This document shows, in pieces, positions 1 to 6,086 of a stretch of 6,142 nt of DNA. Made by a program: the position numbers and the translations under genes. The stretch is from Clostridiales bacterium (GTDB lineage: Bacteria > Bacillota > Clostridia > Oscillospirales > Acutalibacteraceae). Position 1 is the stretch's first letter, and each line of letters starts with the position of its first letter. The notes beneath the pieces are model-generated. The model was not told the origin of the DNA. It did no database searches and was given only the letters and a program-made list of their open reading frames with translations. The DNA is taken from assembly GCA_021200075.1 (NCBI GenBank), contig JAJQGZ010000228.1, positions 1 through 6,142 on the forward strand, in the 5' to 3' direction.

Positions 1-74
1 ACCTTAAATCTTTTGCATATTTTAAAAAAACTTACACACTTTTCTTGACAAAGCCATTTTTTTACAAACAAAAC

Positions 75-106
75 CTTGACCTAAAGTCAAGTTTAGATTA
101 TATAAT
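75..106 (+). promoter_or_regulatory. MerR-type promoter and operator for the alcohol dehydrogenase cluster
   Basis: A -35 box TTGACC (76-81) and a perfect -10 box TATAAT (101-106) are separated by 19 bp, instead of the usual 17. Between and over them lie two overlapping dyads: CTTGAC (75-80) with GTCAAG (86-91), and CTAAA (81-85) with TTTAG (92-96). A 19-bp spacer containing an inverted repeat is the signature of promoters untwisted by MerR-family activators; the CTTGAC/TAAAGT half-site style resembles NmlR/AdhR-like operators that respond to aldehydes. The predicted transcript starts near 113 and reads into the dehydrogenase at 168. No regulator gene is visible in the window; it could lie left of base 1. 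The promoter geometry is seen directly; the regulator family is inferred. Confidence 0.72.
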
Positions 107-111
107 TATTA

Positions 112-130
112 TAGCAGATTAAATCTGTTA
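112..130. repeat. imperfect palindrome at the predicted transcription start
   Basis: CAGATT (115-120) and AATCTG (122-127) form a perfect 6-bp inverted repeat around A121, and the symmetry extends to 112-130 with one mismatched pair (G114/T128). It lies just downstream of the predicted start site near 113. It could be a second operator or a small 5'-UTR hairpin. An AT-rich leader can produce such symmetry by chance, so the function is open. Confidence 0.35.
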
Positions 131-167
131 TGTCAAATAAATATTTATATATTCAGGAGGAATTATT

Positions 168-1337
168 ATGCTCGGAAATTTTACTTATTGCAATCCTACT
201 AAACTTTATTTCGGCGAAAATGCGCTTAATTCTCTTTCCGCTGAGCTTGATAAGTACGGTAAAAATGTCGTTCTTATCTACGGTGGCGGTTCGATTAAAA
301 AGAACGGCATTTATGACGAAGTGACCGCAATTTTGAAAAACTGCGGTAAAAATATTGCGGAAATATCTGGCATTATGCCTAATCCCACTCTCGCCAAGCT
401 CCTTGAGGGGATAGAAATTGCACGCAGTCACAATGCAGATTTGCTTCTTGCTGTCGGTGGTGGTTCGGTTTGTGATTATGCCAAAGTGGTTTCCGTTTCC
501 GTTAATTGCGATGACGACCCGTGGGATAAATATTATATCCGTTTTGAAGAGCCTGAGTGCGATATTGCACCTGTCGGCTGTGTGCTTACAATGGTGGGTA
601 CGGGTTCGGAAATGAATGCAGGCTCGGTTATTACAAACCAGGATGCCAAGCAGAAGATCGGTCATGTTTTTGCAGACGAATCTATTATGCCTCGCTTTTC
701 AATACTCAATCCCAAATTCACTATGACTCTTCCTCATTATCAAATGGTTGCCGGTATTTATGATATTTTCAATCATATATGCGAGCAGTATTTTTCGGGC
801 GAGGACGATAATACAAGCGATTATATCAGCGAGGGTCTTATGAAAAGCGTAATAGCTTCAAGCCGTATCGCAAATAAGGATATGCAAAATTACGAAGCAC
901 GCAATAATATTATGTGGACTGCAACCTGGGCGCTTAATACCCTCGTTTCCAGGGGTAAGACGACGGACTGGATGGTTCATATGCTCGGTCAGGCGGTAGG
1001 CGGTTATGTCAACGCCACTCACGGTATGACCTTGTCTGCCGTTTTTCTGCCTTATTACAGGCATATTATGCCCTGTGCTGTTGAAAAATTCAGGCGTTTT
1101 GCCGTTAATGTATGGGGCGTGAATCCGTCGGGTAAGAACGATGTTGCCGTTGCGGAAGAGGGACTGAACGCAATGGAAAGCCGGATGAAGGAACTCGGTC
1201 TTGTTATGAACCTTACCGATCTCGACGTTCAAGAGGATATGATAGAGCATATTGCCGACGTTACAATTATTCTTAAAAGCGGATATAAACCTCTTGACAG
1301 AAAGGAAATTATAGAAATATTCAGGGAAAGCTTATAA
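168..1337 (+). CDS. iron-containing alcohol dehydrogenase (NADPH-type butanol dehydrogenase/YqhD-like)
   Basis: This intact 389-residue gene encodes a group III, metal-dependent alcohol dehydrogenase, a cytoplasmic enzyme that reduces aldehydes to alcohols. The N-terminal Rossmann-like half has GGGSI (39-43) and GGGSVCDYAK (97-106), the family nucleotide-binding GGGS motifs. GTGSEMNAG (144-152) is typical of the butanol dehydrogenase/YqhD branch. The metal ligands are all present: D199, H203, H271 and H285, matching the Asp-His-His-His set of YqhD in spacing. Length is normal for the family (about 385-390). The start is fixed by AGGAGG at 155-160, 7 bp before ATG. It is the first gene after the MerR-type promoter and the only undamaged gene of the plus-strand cluster. 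NADPH preference and a role in aldehyde detoxification are inferred from the branch and the context; the substrate is unknown. Confidence 0.95.
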   Translation: MLGNFTYCNPTKLYFGENALNSLSAELDKYGKNVVLIYGGGSIKKNGIYDEVTAILKNCGKNIAEISGIMPNPTLAKLLEGIEIARSHNADLLLAVGGGSVCDYAKVVSVSVNCDDDPWDKYYIRFEEPECDIAPVGCVLTMVGTGSEMNAGSVITNQDAKQKIGHVFADESIMPRFSILNPKFTMTLPHYQMVAGIYDIFNHICEQYFSGEDDNTSDYISEGLMKSVIASSRIANKDMQNYEARNNIMWTATWALNTLVSRGKTTDWMVHMLGQAVGGYVNATHGMTLSAVFLPYYRHIMPCAVEKFRRFAVNVWGVNPSGKNDVAVAEEGLNAMESRMKELGLVMNLTDLDVQEDMIEHIADVTIILKSGYKPLDRKEIIEIFRESL

Positions 1338-1374
1338 TTTAAACAAATATAATTTATCGAAAGGATTGATATAA

Positions 1375-2118
1375 ATGGCAGTAAAACAAACGGCAGGGCG
1401 AGACAGTCTCGGAGAATTTGCACCCGAATTTGCAAGGCTTAACGACGAGTATTGTTCGGCGAGGTATGGAGCAGGGAGGATAAGCTCTCGCTTCGTGACC
1501 GTTCGCTTGTAATGGTAGTTTCACTTATGTCTCAGGGTCTTGCGGATTCCTCTTTTAAATATTATCTTATGTCGGCAAAGCAAAACGGAATTACAAAAAA
1601 ACGGAAATTGCCGAGATAATAACACACTGCGCTTTTATGCAGGCCGGTCTAAGGCTTGGGTGGCATTTCGTATGGCAAAGGAAGTATGGGCTGACGATGA
1701 GGAAAGCACATCTCAGCACGGCGGATTTTTCGGTCTCGGCGAGCCTAATGACGCTTTTGCGCAATATTTTATCGGTAACAGCTATCTTAAACCGCTTACA
1801 TCGCCCGGTGCTTCGGTCTTTATTGCTAATGTTACATTTGACCCTAAATGCCGCAATAATTGGCATATCCACCACGCAAGCAAGGGCGGCGGTCAGATAC
1901 TTGTATGTGTTGACGGACTCGGCTGGTATCAGGAAGAGGGCAAGCCTGCTCAAAGCTTAAAACCCGGCGATGTTGTAACTATACCTGCCGAGGTTAAGCA
2001 TTGGCACGGTGCGCAGGCGAACAGTTGGTTTTCGCATCTTGCGGTTGAACGTCCGGGCGAAAATACTTCAAACGAATGGCTCGAAGCAGTTTCAGACGAT
2101 GAATACAACGCATTGTAA
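1375..2118 (+). pseudogene. carboxymuconolactone decarboxylase (CMD)/cupin fusion protein, broken by three frameshifts
   Basis: Reading across three frames restores a protein of about 248 residues. Residues 1-25 start at ATG 1375 (AAAGGA at 1360-1365). The frame then changes near 1449 (expected GAGGTA, seen GAGTA), inside the A7 run at 1595-1601, and inside TTTT at 1633-1636 (expected five T). The CMD half, roughly 1-105, shows TAGRDSLGEFAPEFARLND, a LRDRSLV helix and ITHCAFYAG with H85 and C86. The C-terminal cupin has WHIHH (W164-H168), GGGQILV and PAEVKHWHG (H210, H212), a likely metal site. Unrepaired, frame 1 stops at the TAA at 1507-1509, so only 44 residues would be made. The long open stretch from ATG 1540 is not a real start: its first part is out of frame with the CMD domain. 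This CMD/cupin pairing is known in Clostridia and Bacteroides; its reaction is not established. Real decay and sequencing error both remain possible. Confidence 0.85.
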
Positions 2119-2142
2119 TTTCAGCAAAAAGGGGATAAATAT

Positions 2143-2409
2143 ATGGAAAAAATCAAAGGTAATTTAGGCTTCGGCTGTATGCGTCTTCCTATAAACGGCG
2201 AGGATATTGACATAGAACAGACCAAGCAAATGGTCGATAAATTTATGCAGTCCGGCTTTAATTGTTTCGACACCGCAATGGGATATATTAACGGCAAAAG
2301 CGAGCTTGTGGTTAAGGAATGTCTCACGAGCCGTTATCCGAGGGAAAGCTATGTTCTTACAGATAAGCTGACGGATTTTTATTTCAAAACACACAGGCAA
2401 CAGGAATGA
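2143..2409 (+). pseudogene. aldo/keto reductase, 5' fragment only
   Basis: The first 83 or so residues are a clear aldo/keto reductase N-terminus: GFGCMRLP (9-16), the catalytic Asp in CFDTAMGY (D43), catalytic Tyr48, and Lys75 in VLTDKL. The fourth tetrad residue, His, and the rest of the TIM barrel are absent, and so is the C-terminal iron-sulfur region that many clostridial members of this subfamily carry (family length about 370-400). Homology ends near base 2388, where the sequence becomes the middle of a serine hydrolase in another frame; the frame then closes at TGA 2407-2409. AAAGGGG at 2128-2134 is a good ribosome binding site. The gene follows the CMD/cupin stop by 24 bp, as in an operon. 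The truncated product cannot form an active barrel. Confidence 0.85.
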
Positions 2410-2849
2410 CCGCTTATGAATTTGGCAAGCAGTATTTGTTTGATCCTCTTTCTATGGACAGCGTTAGCTGCGGCAGTGATGCTCAGGGAATTTCAGACGG
2501 CGGCAACGGCTTTTCAATGAGCGTTTACGATATGCTCAAGTTGGGACAGTTTTATCTTGACGGCGGAATGTGGCTCGGCGAGCAGATTGTATCGTCAAGC
2601 TGGGTTGATGCTTCTACCTCGATTCAATTTGAACGCTCAACAGGCACCGCAGATTACGGCTATCAATGATGGGCGCGTACATTCGGTAATGATGATTATA
2701 ACGTATTCTTTGCACAGGGACACGGCGGTCAATATATTTTTGTGATACCGGATTTGGAGCTTGTGATTGCGATTACGAGCGATTATGAAGGCTCAACAAG
2801 TATCTATTGGCAAATTGCAAACAGTATAGTAAACGCCGCTTCCGATTAA
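2388..2849 (+). pseudogene. beta-lactamase-family serine hydrolase, 3' fragment with in-frame TGA
   Basis: From about 2388 the frame reads as the C-terminal half of a class C beta-lactamase/penicillin-binding-protein-like hydrolase: ATGMTAYEFGKQYLFDPL, then GNGFSMSVYDMLKLGQFYLDGG, and near the end GHGGQYIFVIPD, which supplies the HGG equivalent of the KTG box. The N-terminal half, with the SxxK nucleophile and YxN motif, is missing. At 2667-2669 a TGA stands where the family has the second-last part of a QWW motif (tyrosine-glutamine, stop, then TGG). The frame then continues 59 codons to TAA 2847-2849. ATG 2406 overlaps the reductase stop as ATGA, but this is a junction accident, because the residues before it also match the family. 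Two independent lesions make it non-functional. Confidence 0.8.
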
Positions 2850-2880
2850 TCTTAACTATAAAAAGGGGGGAGCTGATGAT

Positions 2881-3527
2881 ATGAAAAAAATAATCAGCAT
2901 TTTTATGTGTTTTGCGCTGCTGTTTGCGTTTTCCGCTTGCTCGTCAAGCGAGCAGACACAGCAGGATGATACTCAAACACAGCAAACCGATGAAACGGTG
3001 AGCGAAACTCAAACCGAGACAGAGACCGGAACACAGTCTGAAGATGGAAAAATATTGGTAGTTTATTATTCCGCTACAGGGAATACGAAAACGATTGCTT
3101 CATATATTGCCGAAGCACGGGAGCCGATATTTTTAAGCTTGAACCGGTCGATAAATACAGTGATGATGATTTGGACTGGACAGACAGCGACAGCCGAGTG
3201 TCATATGAATATGCAAACGAGGATGAAAGAAATGTCGAGCTTGTGCAGACAAGCGTTGACGATTGGGACACATACAACACTGTGTTTATTGGCTATCCGA
3301 TATGGTGGGGGATTGCCTCTTGGGTTGTGAACGGCTTTGTTGAAAGCAATGATTTTACAGGCAAAACAGTTATTCCGTTTTGTACCTCCTCAAGCTCAGG
3401 CATCGGTGAAAGCGGCGAGCTTCTTGCCCAAGCCGCCGAAAGCGGAAATTGGCTTGACGGCGAAAGATTTTCTTCCTCTGCAACTCAGTCTGATGTTACC
3501 GAATGGGTTGAGGGGCTTGAGCTGTAA
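2881..3527 (+). pseudogene. lipoprotein-anchored flavodoxin, single frameshift
   Basis: Restoring one base gives a 215-residue protein. Residues 1-20 are a lipoprotein signal (MKK, hydrophobic core, FSAC with the lipid Cys at 20). A Gln/Thr/Glu/Ser-rich linker runs to about residue 56, followed by a flavodoxin domain with KILVVYYSATGNTK (57-70), whose SATGNT loop binds FMN phosphate, and GYPIWWG (138-144) beside the flavin. The frame breaks at 3117/3118, where the family expects Ala-Thr-Gly (GCAACGGGA) and the sequence reads GCACGGGA, one A short. The uncorrected first frame runs on to 3330 with meaningless sequence. A strong AAAGGGGGGAG site precedes ATG 2881. If intact, it would be an electron carrier on the outer face of the membrane. 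Deletion or sequencing error cannot be told apart here. Confidence 0.85.
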
Positions 3528-3547
3528 ATATAGAAGTTCAATTTAAA

Positions 3548-3573
3548 AAAATGCATATAAAACAAGGCATTTT
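3548..3573 (+). terminator. weak hairpin after the flavodoxin gene
   Basis: AAAATGC (3548-3554) pairs with GCATTTT (3567-3573) over a 12-base loop, 20 bases after the flavodoxin stop. The stem is AT-rich and the only U-run is within the stem itself, so it is a poor intrinsic terminator. The stronger hairpin at 3657-3689 may do the work for both directions. Confidence 0.25.
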
Positions 3574-3598
3574 GTAGGGGCGGATACCATCCGCCCGC
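3574..3598. repeat. palindromic GC-rich intergenic repeat
   Basis: GGGCGGAT (3578-3585) and ATCCGCCC (3589-3596) form a perfect 8-bp inverted repeat over an ACC loop, inside the context TGTAGGGGCGG. It stands out as a GC-rich island in an AT-rich spacer between convergent genes. From memory, very similar TAGGGGCGGATnnnATCCGCCCG units occur many times in intergenic DNA of gut Ruminococcaceae; only this one copy is visible here, so the dispersed nature is not shown by the window. Confidence 0.6.
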
Positions 3599-3654
3599 CA
3601 TATTTGAGTAAAAATAAATGCTCTTAATACCACACAATATTTATTACAAAACCT

Positions 3655-3689
3655 AAAAAATCCCTGCCGAAACGAACGACAGGGATTTT
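3655..3689 (-). terminator. rho-independent terminator for the rubrerythrin operon, possibly bidirectional
   Basis: AAAATCCCTG (3657-3666) and CAGGGATTTT (3680-3689) form a perfect 10-bp stem with a 13-base loop. Read on the minus strand it starts 21 bases after the rubrerythrin stop and ends in six T (3660-3655), a classic intrinsic terminator. Read on the plus strand it is followed by TTTTGAATTTT, so it may also stop transcription from the flavodoxin side. Confidence 0.85.
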
Positions 3690-3710
3690 GAATTTTGTGT
3701 AGATAATTAA

Positions 3711-4247
3711 TCAATAATTTTCCGCACGAAGTTCAAAATAGCTTTGCGGATGGTTGCAGGTTGGGCAAATTTCCGGCGCTTTCGTGCCGATTACAATATG
3801 TCCGCAGTTACGGCATTCCCATACCTTTACCTCGCTTTTTTCAAACACCTGTGCAGTCTCAACATTTTTAAGAAGAGCACGGTAACGCTCCTCGTGGTGC
3901 TTTTCAATTTCAGCTACAAGGCGGAATTTTGCCGCAAGCTCCGAGAAGCCCTCTTCCTCGGCTGTTTTTGCAAAGCCGGCGTACATATCCGTCCATTCGT
4001 AGTTTTCGCCCTCAGCCGCACTGAGCAGGTTTTGAGCGGTGTCGCCGATACCGTTAATTTCCTTGAACCACATTTATGCGTGTTCCTTTTCGTTTTCGGC
4101 AGTCTTGGTGAATAAAGACGCTATCTGCTCGTAGCCCTCTTTCTTGGCAATGGACGCAAAGTAAGTGTATTTATTTCTCACTTCCGATTCGCCTGCAAAT
4201 GCTGTCTGCAGATTTTTTTCAGTTTGTGTTCCCGAATAATCTTTCAT
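3711..4247 (-). pseudogene. rbr: rubrerythrin interrupted by one in-frame stop (TAA at codon 58)
   Basis: The gene spans 178 codons plus a TGA stop, the normal short-rubrerythrin length, in one continuous frame except for TAA at 4076-4074. Rubrerythrin reduces hydrogen peroxide at a di-iron site in anaerobes. The ligands are all encoded: E20, E53 and H56 before the stop; E81, E84, E115 and H118 after it. A C-terminal rubredoxin domain has C145/C148 and C161/C164. The family has Lys at position 58 (EHAKMWFKEI), so one A-to-T change (AAA to TAA) explains the lesion. The stop is followed at once by ATG (Met59), with AAGGA 10 bases upstream, so translation could restart and make the two halves separately. 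The true start, ATG 4247, has AAGGAG at 4262-4257. The gene lies 37 bp after the transketolase stop with no terminator between them, so it is probably cotranscribed. A 57-residue first piece is easily missed. Confidence 0.9.
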
Positions 4248-4284
4248 ATTGTCAGTCTCCTTTTAGCCAATTTATTGGGTAGAT

Positions 4285-5229
4285 TTATTCTTTTATAAAT
4301 TTCTCGGCTGTATCGGCAATGTTCTCCGCCGACAGACCAAACTGCTTTAATAAATCAAGTGCGGGCCCGCTGTGACCGAATTCGTCGTTTACACCGATTC
4401 TCTTAATCGGTGTCGGGAGCTTTTCGCCCAAAAGCGACGATACAGCTTCGCCGAGACCGCCTATTATGCTGTGTTCCTCAACCGTAATTACTCGTCCGGT
4501 TTTCTTTGCGGAAGCAAGGATAAGCTCCTCGTCAAGCGGTTTGATTGTCGCCATATTTATAATTTCGGCGCTCATTCCTTTTTCAGCCAGGGTTTTTTGA
4601 GCCTCTATAGCCTCATTTACCATAAGACCGTTTGCGATTACGGTAATGTCGTTACCCTCGCAGATAAGCTCGCCCTTGCCGATTTCAAATTTGTAATCAT
4701 CACTGTGGAATACCGGCACCGCAAGTCTGCCGAAACGCAGATAAACAGGGCCGTTATACCTGTATGCAGCCTTTACCGCCTGCCTTGCTTCAATATCATC
4801 GGCAGGGCATATAACAACCATTCCGGGAATGGCTCTCATAAGCGCAAAGTCCTCACAGCATTGGTGAGACGCTCCGTCTTCGCCGACCGAAATTCCGGCG
4901 TGCGTAGCGCCGATTTTAACATTCAAATGCGGATAGCCAACAGAGTTTCTGAGCTGTTCAAATGCTCTGCCTGCCGCAAACATCGCAAAGCTCGACGCAA
5001 ACGGAACAAGACCCATTGTGCTCATACCTGCCGCAACGCACATCATATTTGATTCTGCGATACCGCAGTTTATATGGCGGTCAGGATATGCTTTTTTAAA
5101 TATTCCTGTTTTTGTGGCGGCGGAAAGATCGGCGTCAAGTACAACAAGATTGTCCGCTCCCTCGTTTGCCAGTTCTTTTAAAGCGTTGCCGTAGCTTTCA
5201 CGGGTTGCAATTTTTTTAATCTCTGCCAT
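4285..5229 (-). CDS. transketolase, C-terminal subunit (pyrimidine-binding and C-terminal domains)
   Basis: This 314-residue protein is the second half of a transketolase, which moves two-carbon ketol units between pentose and triose/hexose phosphates in the non-oxidative pentose phosphate pathway. The pyrimidine-binding domain (about 5-170) has CGIAESNM with E59, the glutamate that activates thiamine diphosphate, and the GLVPFASSFAMF stretch next to the cofactor. The C-terminal transketolase domain (about 185-310) contains VEEHSIIGGLGEAVSS. Length is normal for the split form. It starts 5 bp after the N-terminal subunit stop, and its AGGAGG (5245-5240) lies within the last codons of that gene, so the two are translationally coupled. 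The subunits should form an alpha2beta2-like assembly with the active site shared between them. No lesions are seen. A 1-deoxyxylulose-phosphate synthase is excluded because that enzyme is a single long chain. Confidence 0.95.
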   Translation of the reverse strand: MAEIKKIATRESYGNALKELANEGADNLVVLDADLSAATKTGIFKKAYPDRHINCGIAESNMMCVAAGMSTMGLVPFASSFAMFAAGRAFEQLRNSVGYPHLNVKIGATHAGISVGEDGASHQCCEDFALMRAIPGMVVICPADDIEARQAVKAAYRYNGPVYLRFGRLAVPVFHSDDYKFEIGKGELICEGNDITVIANGLMVNEAIEAQKTLAEKGMSAEIINMATIKPLDEELILASAKKTGRVITVEEHSIIGGLGEAVSSLLGEKLPTPIKRIGVNDEFGHSGPALDLLKQFGLSAENIADTAEKFIKE

Positions 5230-5234
5230 ATTGG

Positions 5235-6086
5235 TTACGCCTCCTCAATTTCTTTAAGCTGTGCTTTCAGCTCTGCCATAGCAATGTTATATTGCTCTTC
5301 GTTGGGGGCTTTGCCGTGCCAGTCAACCTGATTTTCCATATACGAAACGCCTTTGCCCTTTACGGACTTCATTATAACACCGAACGGCTTATCCTTGGTG
5401 CTGTGGAAAGCGTTAAACGCTTTTTCAAGCTCGTTAAAATCGTTTCCGTCAACAGTCATAACCTCAAAACCGAAAGTCTTGAGCTTTTCGTCGATTGGCT
5501 CGGCGCTCATAACCTCGCTGCATGGGCCGTCAATTTGCAGTCCGTTGCTGTCAATGAATACGCAGAGATTGTCAAGCTTGTACTGAGCTGCAAACATCAT
5601 TGCTTCCCAAACCTGACCCTCTTCAATTTCGCCGTCGCCGAGGAGGGTATAAACATTAATATTGTTTTTGCCGAGGTATTTTGCGCCTTTTGCCATACCT
5701 GCCGCTGCACTGATACCCTGACCGAGAGAACCGGTTGACATATCAATTCCCGGTACGGTATTCATATTGGGATGCCCTTGGAGGTACGAGTCGATATGCC
5801 TGAGAGTCGGCAAATCCTCAACAGGGAAGTATCCTCTGTAAGCAAGTGCACTGTAAAGACCGGGCGCACAGTGACCCTTTGAAAGAACAAATCTGTCCCT
5901 GTTTTCATCTTTCGGATTTTTGGGGTCAATGTTCATCATTTCCTTAAAATAAAGGCAAGCAAAAAGATCTGCCGACGACAGGCTTCCGCCGGGGTGGCCC
6001 GCTTTTGCTGAATAGGTGCTTTCTATAATGCCCATTCTGATTTTTACGGCATATGAAGAAAGCATTTTTTGGGTTTCTCTGTCCAT
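5235..6086 (-). CDS. transketolase, N-terminal subunit (thiamine diphosphate-binding domain)
   Basis: This 283-residue protein is the diphosphate-binding half of transketolase. It carries the cofactor and substrate histidines in AGHPGGSLS (H31), SKGHCAPG (H72) and QGHPN (H105). The thiamine diphosphate/metal motif starts at GDGE (150-153) and ends at N181 in DSNG, as in the family GDG-x(about 28)-N pattern. The end falls where single-chain transketolases pass into the pyrimidine domain. The start ATG 6086 gives the usual MDRETQKML-type N-terminus, but it has no clear Shine-Dalgarno: only an AAGA at 6097-6094. It directly follows a TAA (6089-6087), which suggests coupling to an upstream frame. 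It forms an operon with the C-terminal subunit and rubrerythrin. No lesions are seen. Confidence 0.95.
   Translation of the reverse strand: MDRETQKMLSSYAVKIRMGIIESTYSAKAGHPGGSLSSADLFACLYFKEMMNIDPKNPKDENRDRFVLSKGHCAPGLYSALAYRGYFPVEDLPTLRHIDSYLQGHPNMNTVPGIDMSTGSLGQGISAAAGMAKGAKYLGKNNINVYTLLGDGEIEEGQVWEAMMFAAQYKLDNLCVFIDSNGLQIDGPCSEVMSAEPIDEKLKTFGFEVMTVDGNDFNELEKAFNAFHSTKDKPFGVIMKSVKGKGVSYMENQVDWHGKAPNEEQYNIAMAELKAQLKEIEEA

Noticed and set aside
45..50. TTGACA as a second -35 box
   Set aside because: No acceptable -10 box lies 16-19 bp downstream on the plus strand.
153..665. A 170-codon minus-strand open frame opposite the alcohol dehydrogenase
   Set aside because: It is fully antisense to an intact enzyme with all metal ligands, and the translation has no recognisable motif.
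1540..2118. A single gene starting at ATG 1540 and encoding a 192-residue cupin
   Set aside because: Residues before about 1636 in this frame are meaningless, while the CMD domain matches continue upstream in other frames; the real start is 1375.
2667..2669. Alternative genetic code with TGA read as tryptophan
   Set aside because: Rubrerythrin ends with TGA at exactly its family C-terminus, and all other tryptophans in the window use TGG.
2143..2849. A designed reductase-hydrolase fusion protein
   Set aside because: The two halves are in different frames, each is cut inside its catalytic domain, and a further stop lies downstream.
4248..4284. Terminator between transketolase and rubrerythrin
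   Set aside because: Only a 4-bp CCAA/TTGG stem is present and no T-run follows.
4372..5052. A 226-codon open frame on the plus strand opposite the transketolase C-terminal subunit
   Set aside because: It is the antisense shadow of a clear conserved gene; its translation is rich in Cys, Arg and Tyr with no domain, and it has no ribosome binding site.
5292..5738. Plus-strand open frames opposite the transketolase N-terminal subunit
   Set aside because: They are shadows of the conserved thiamine diphosphate-binding gene, with no independent coding evidence.
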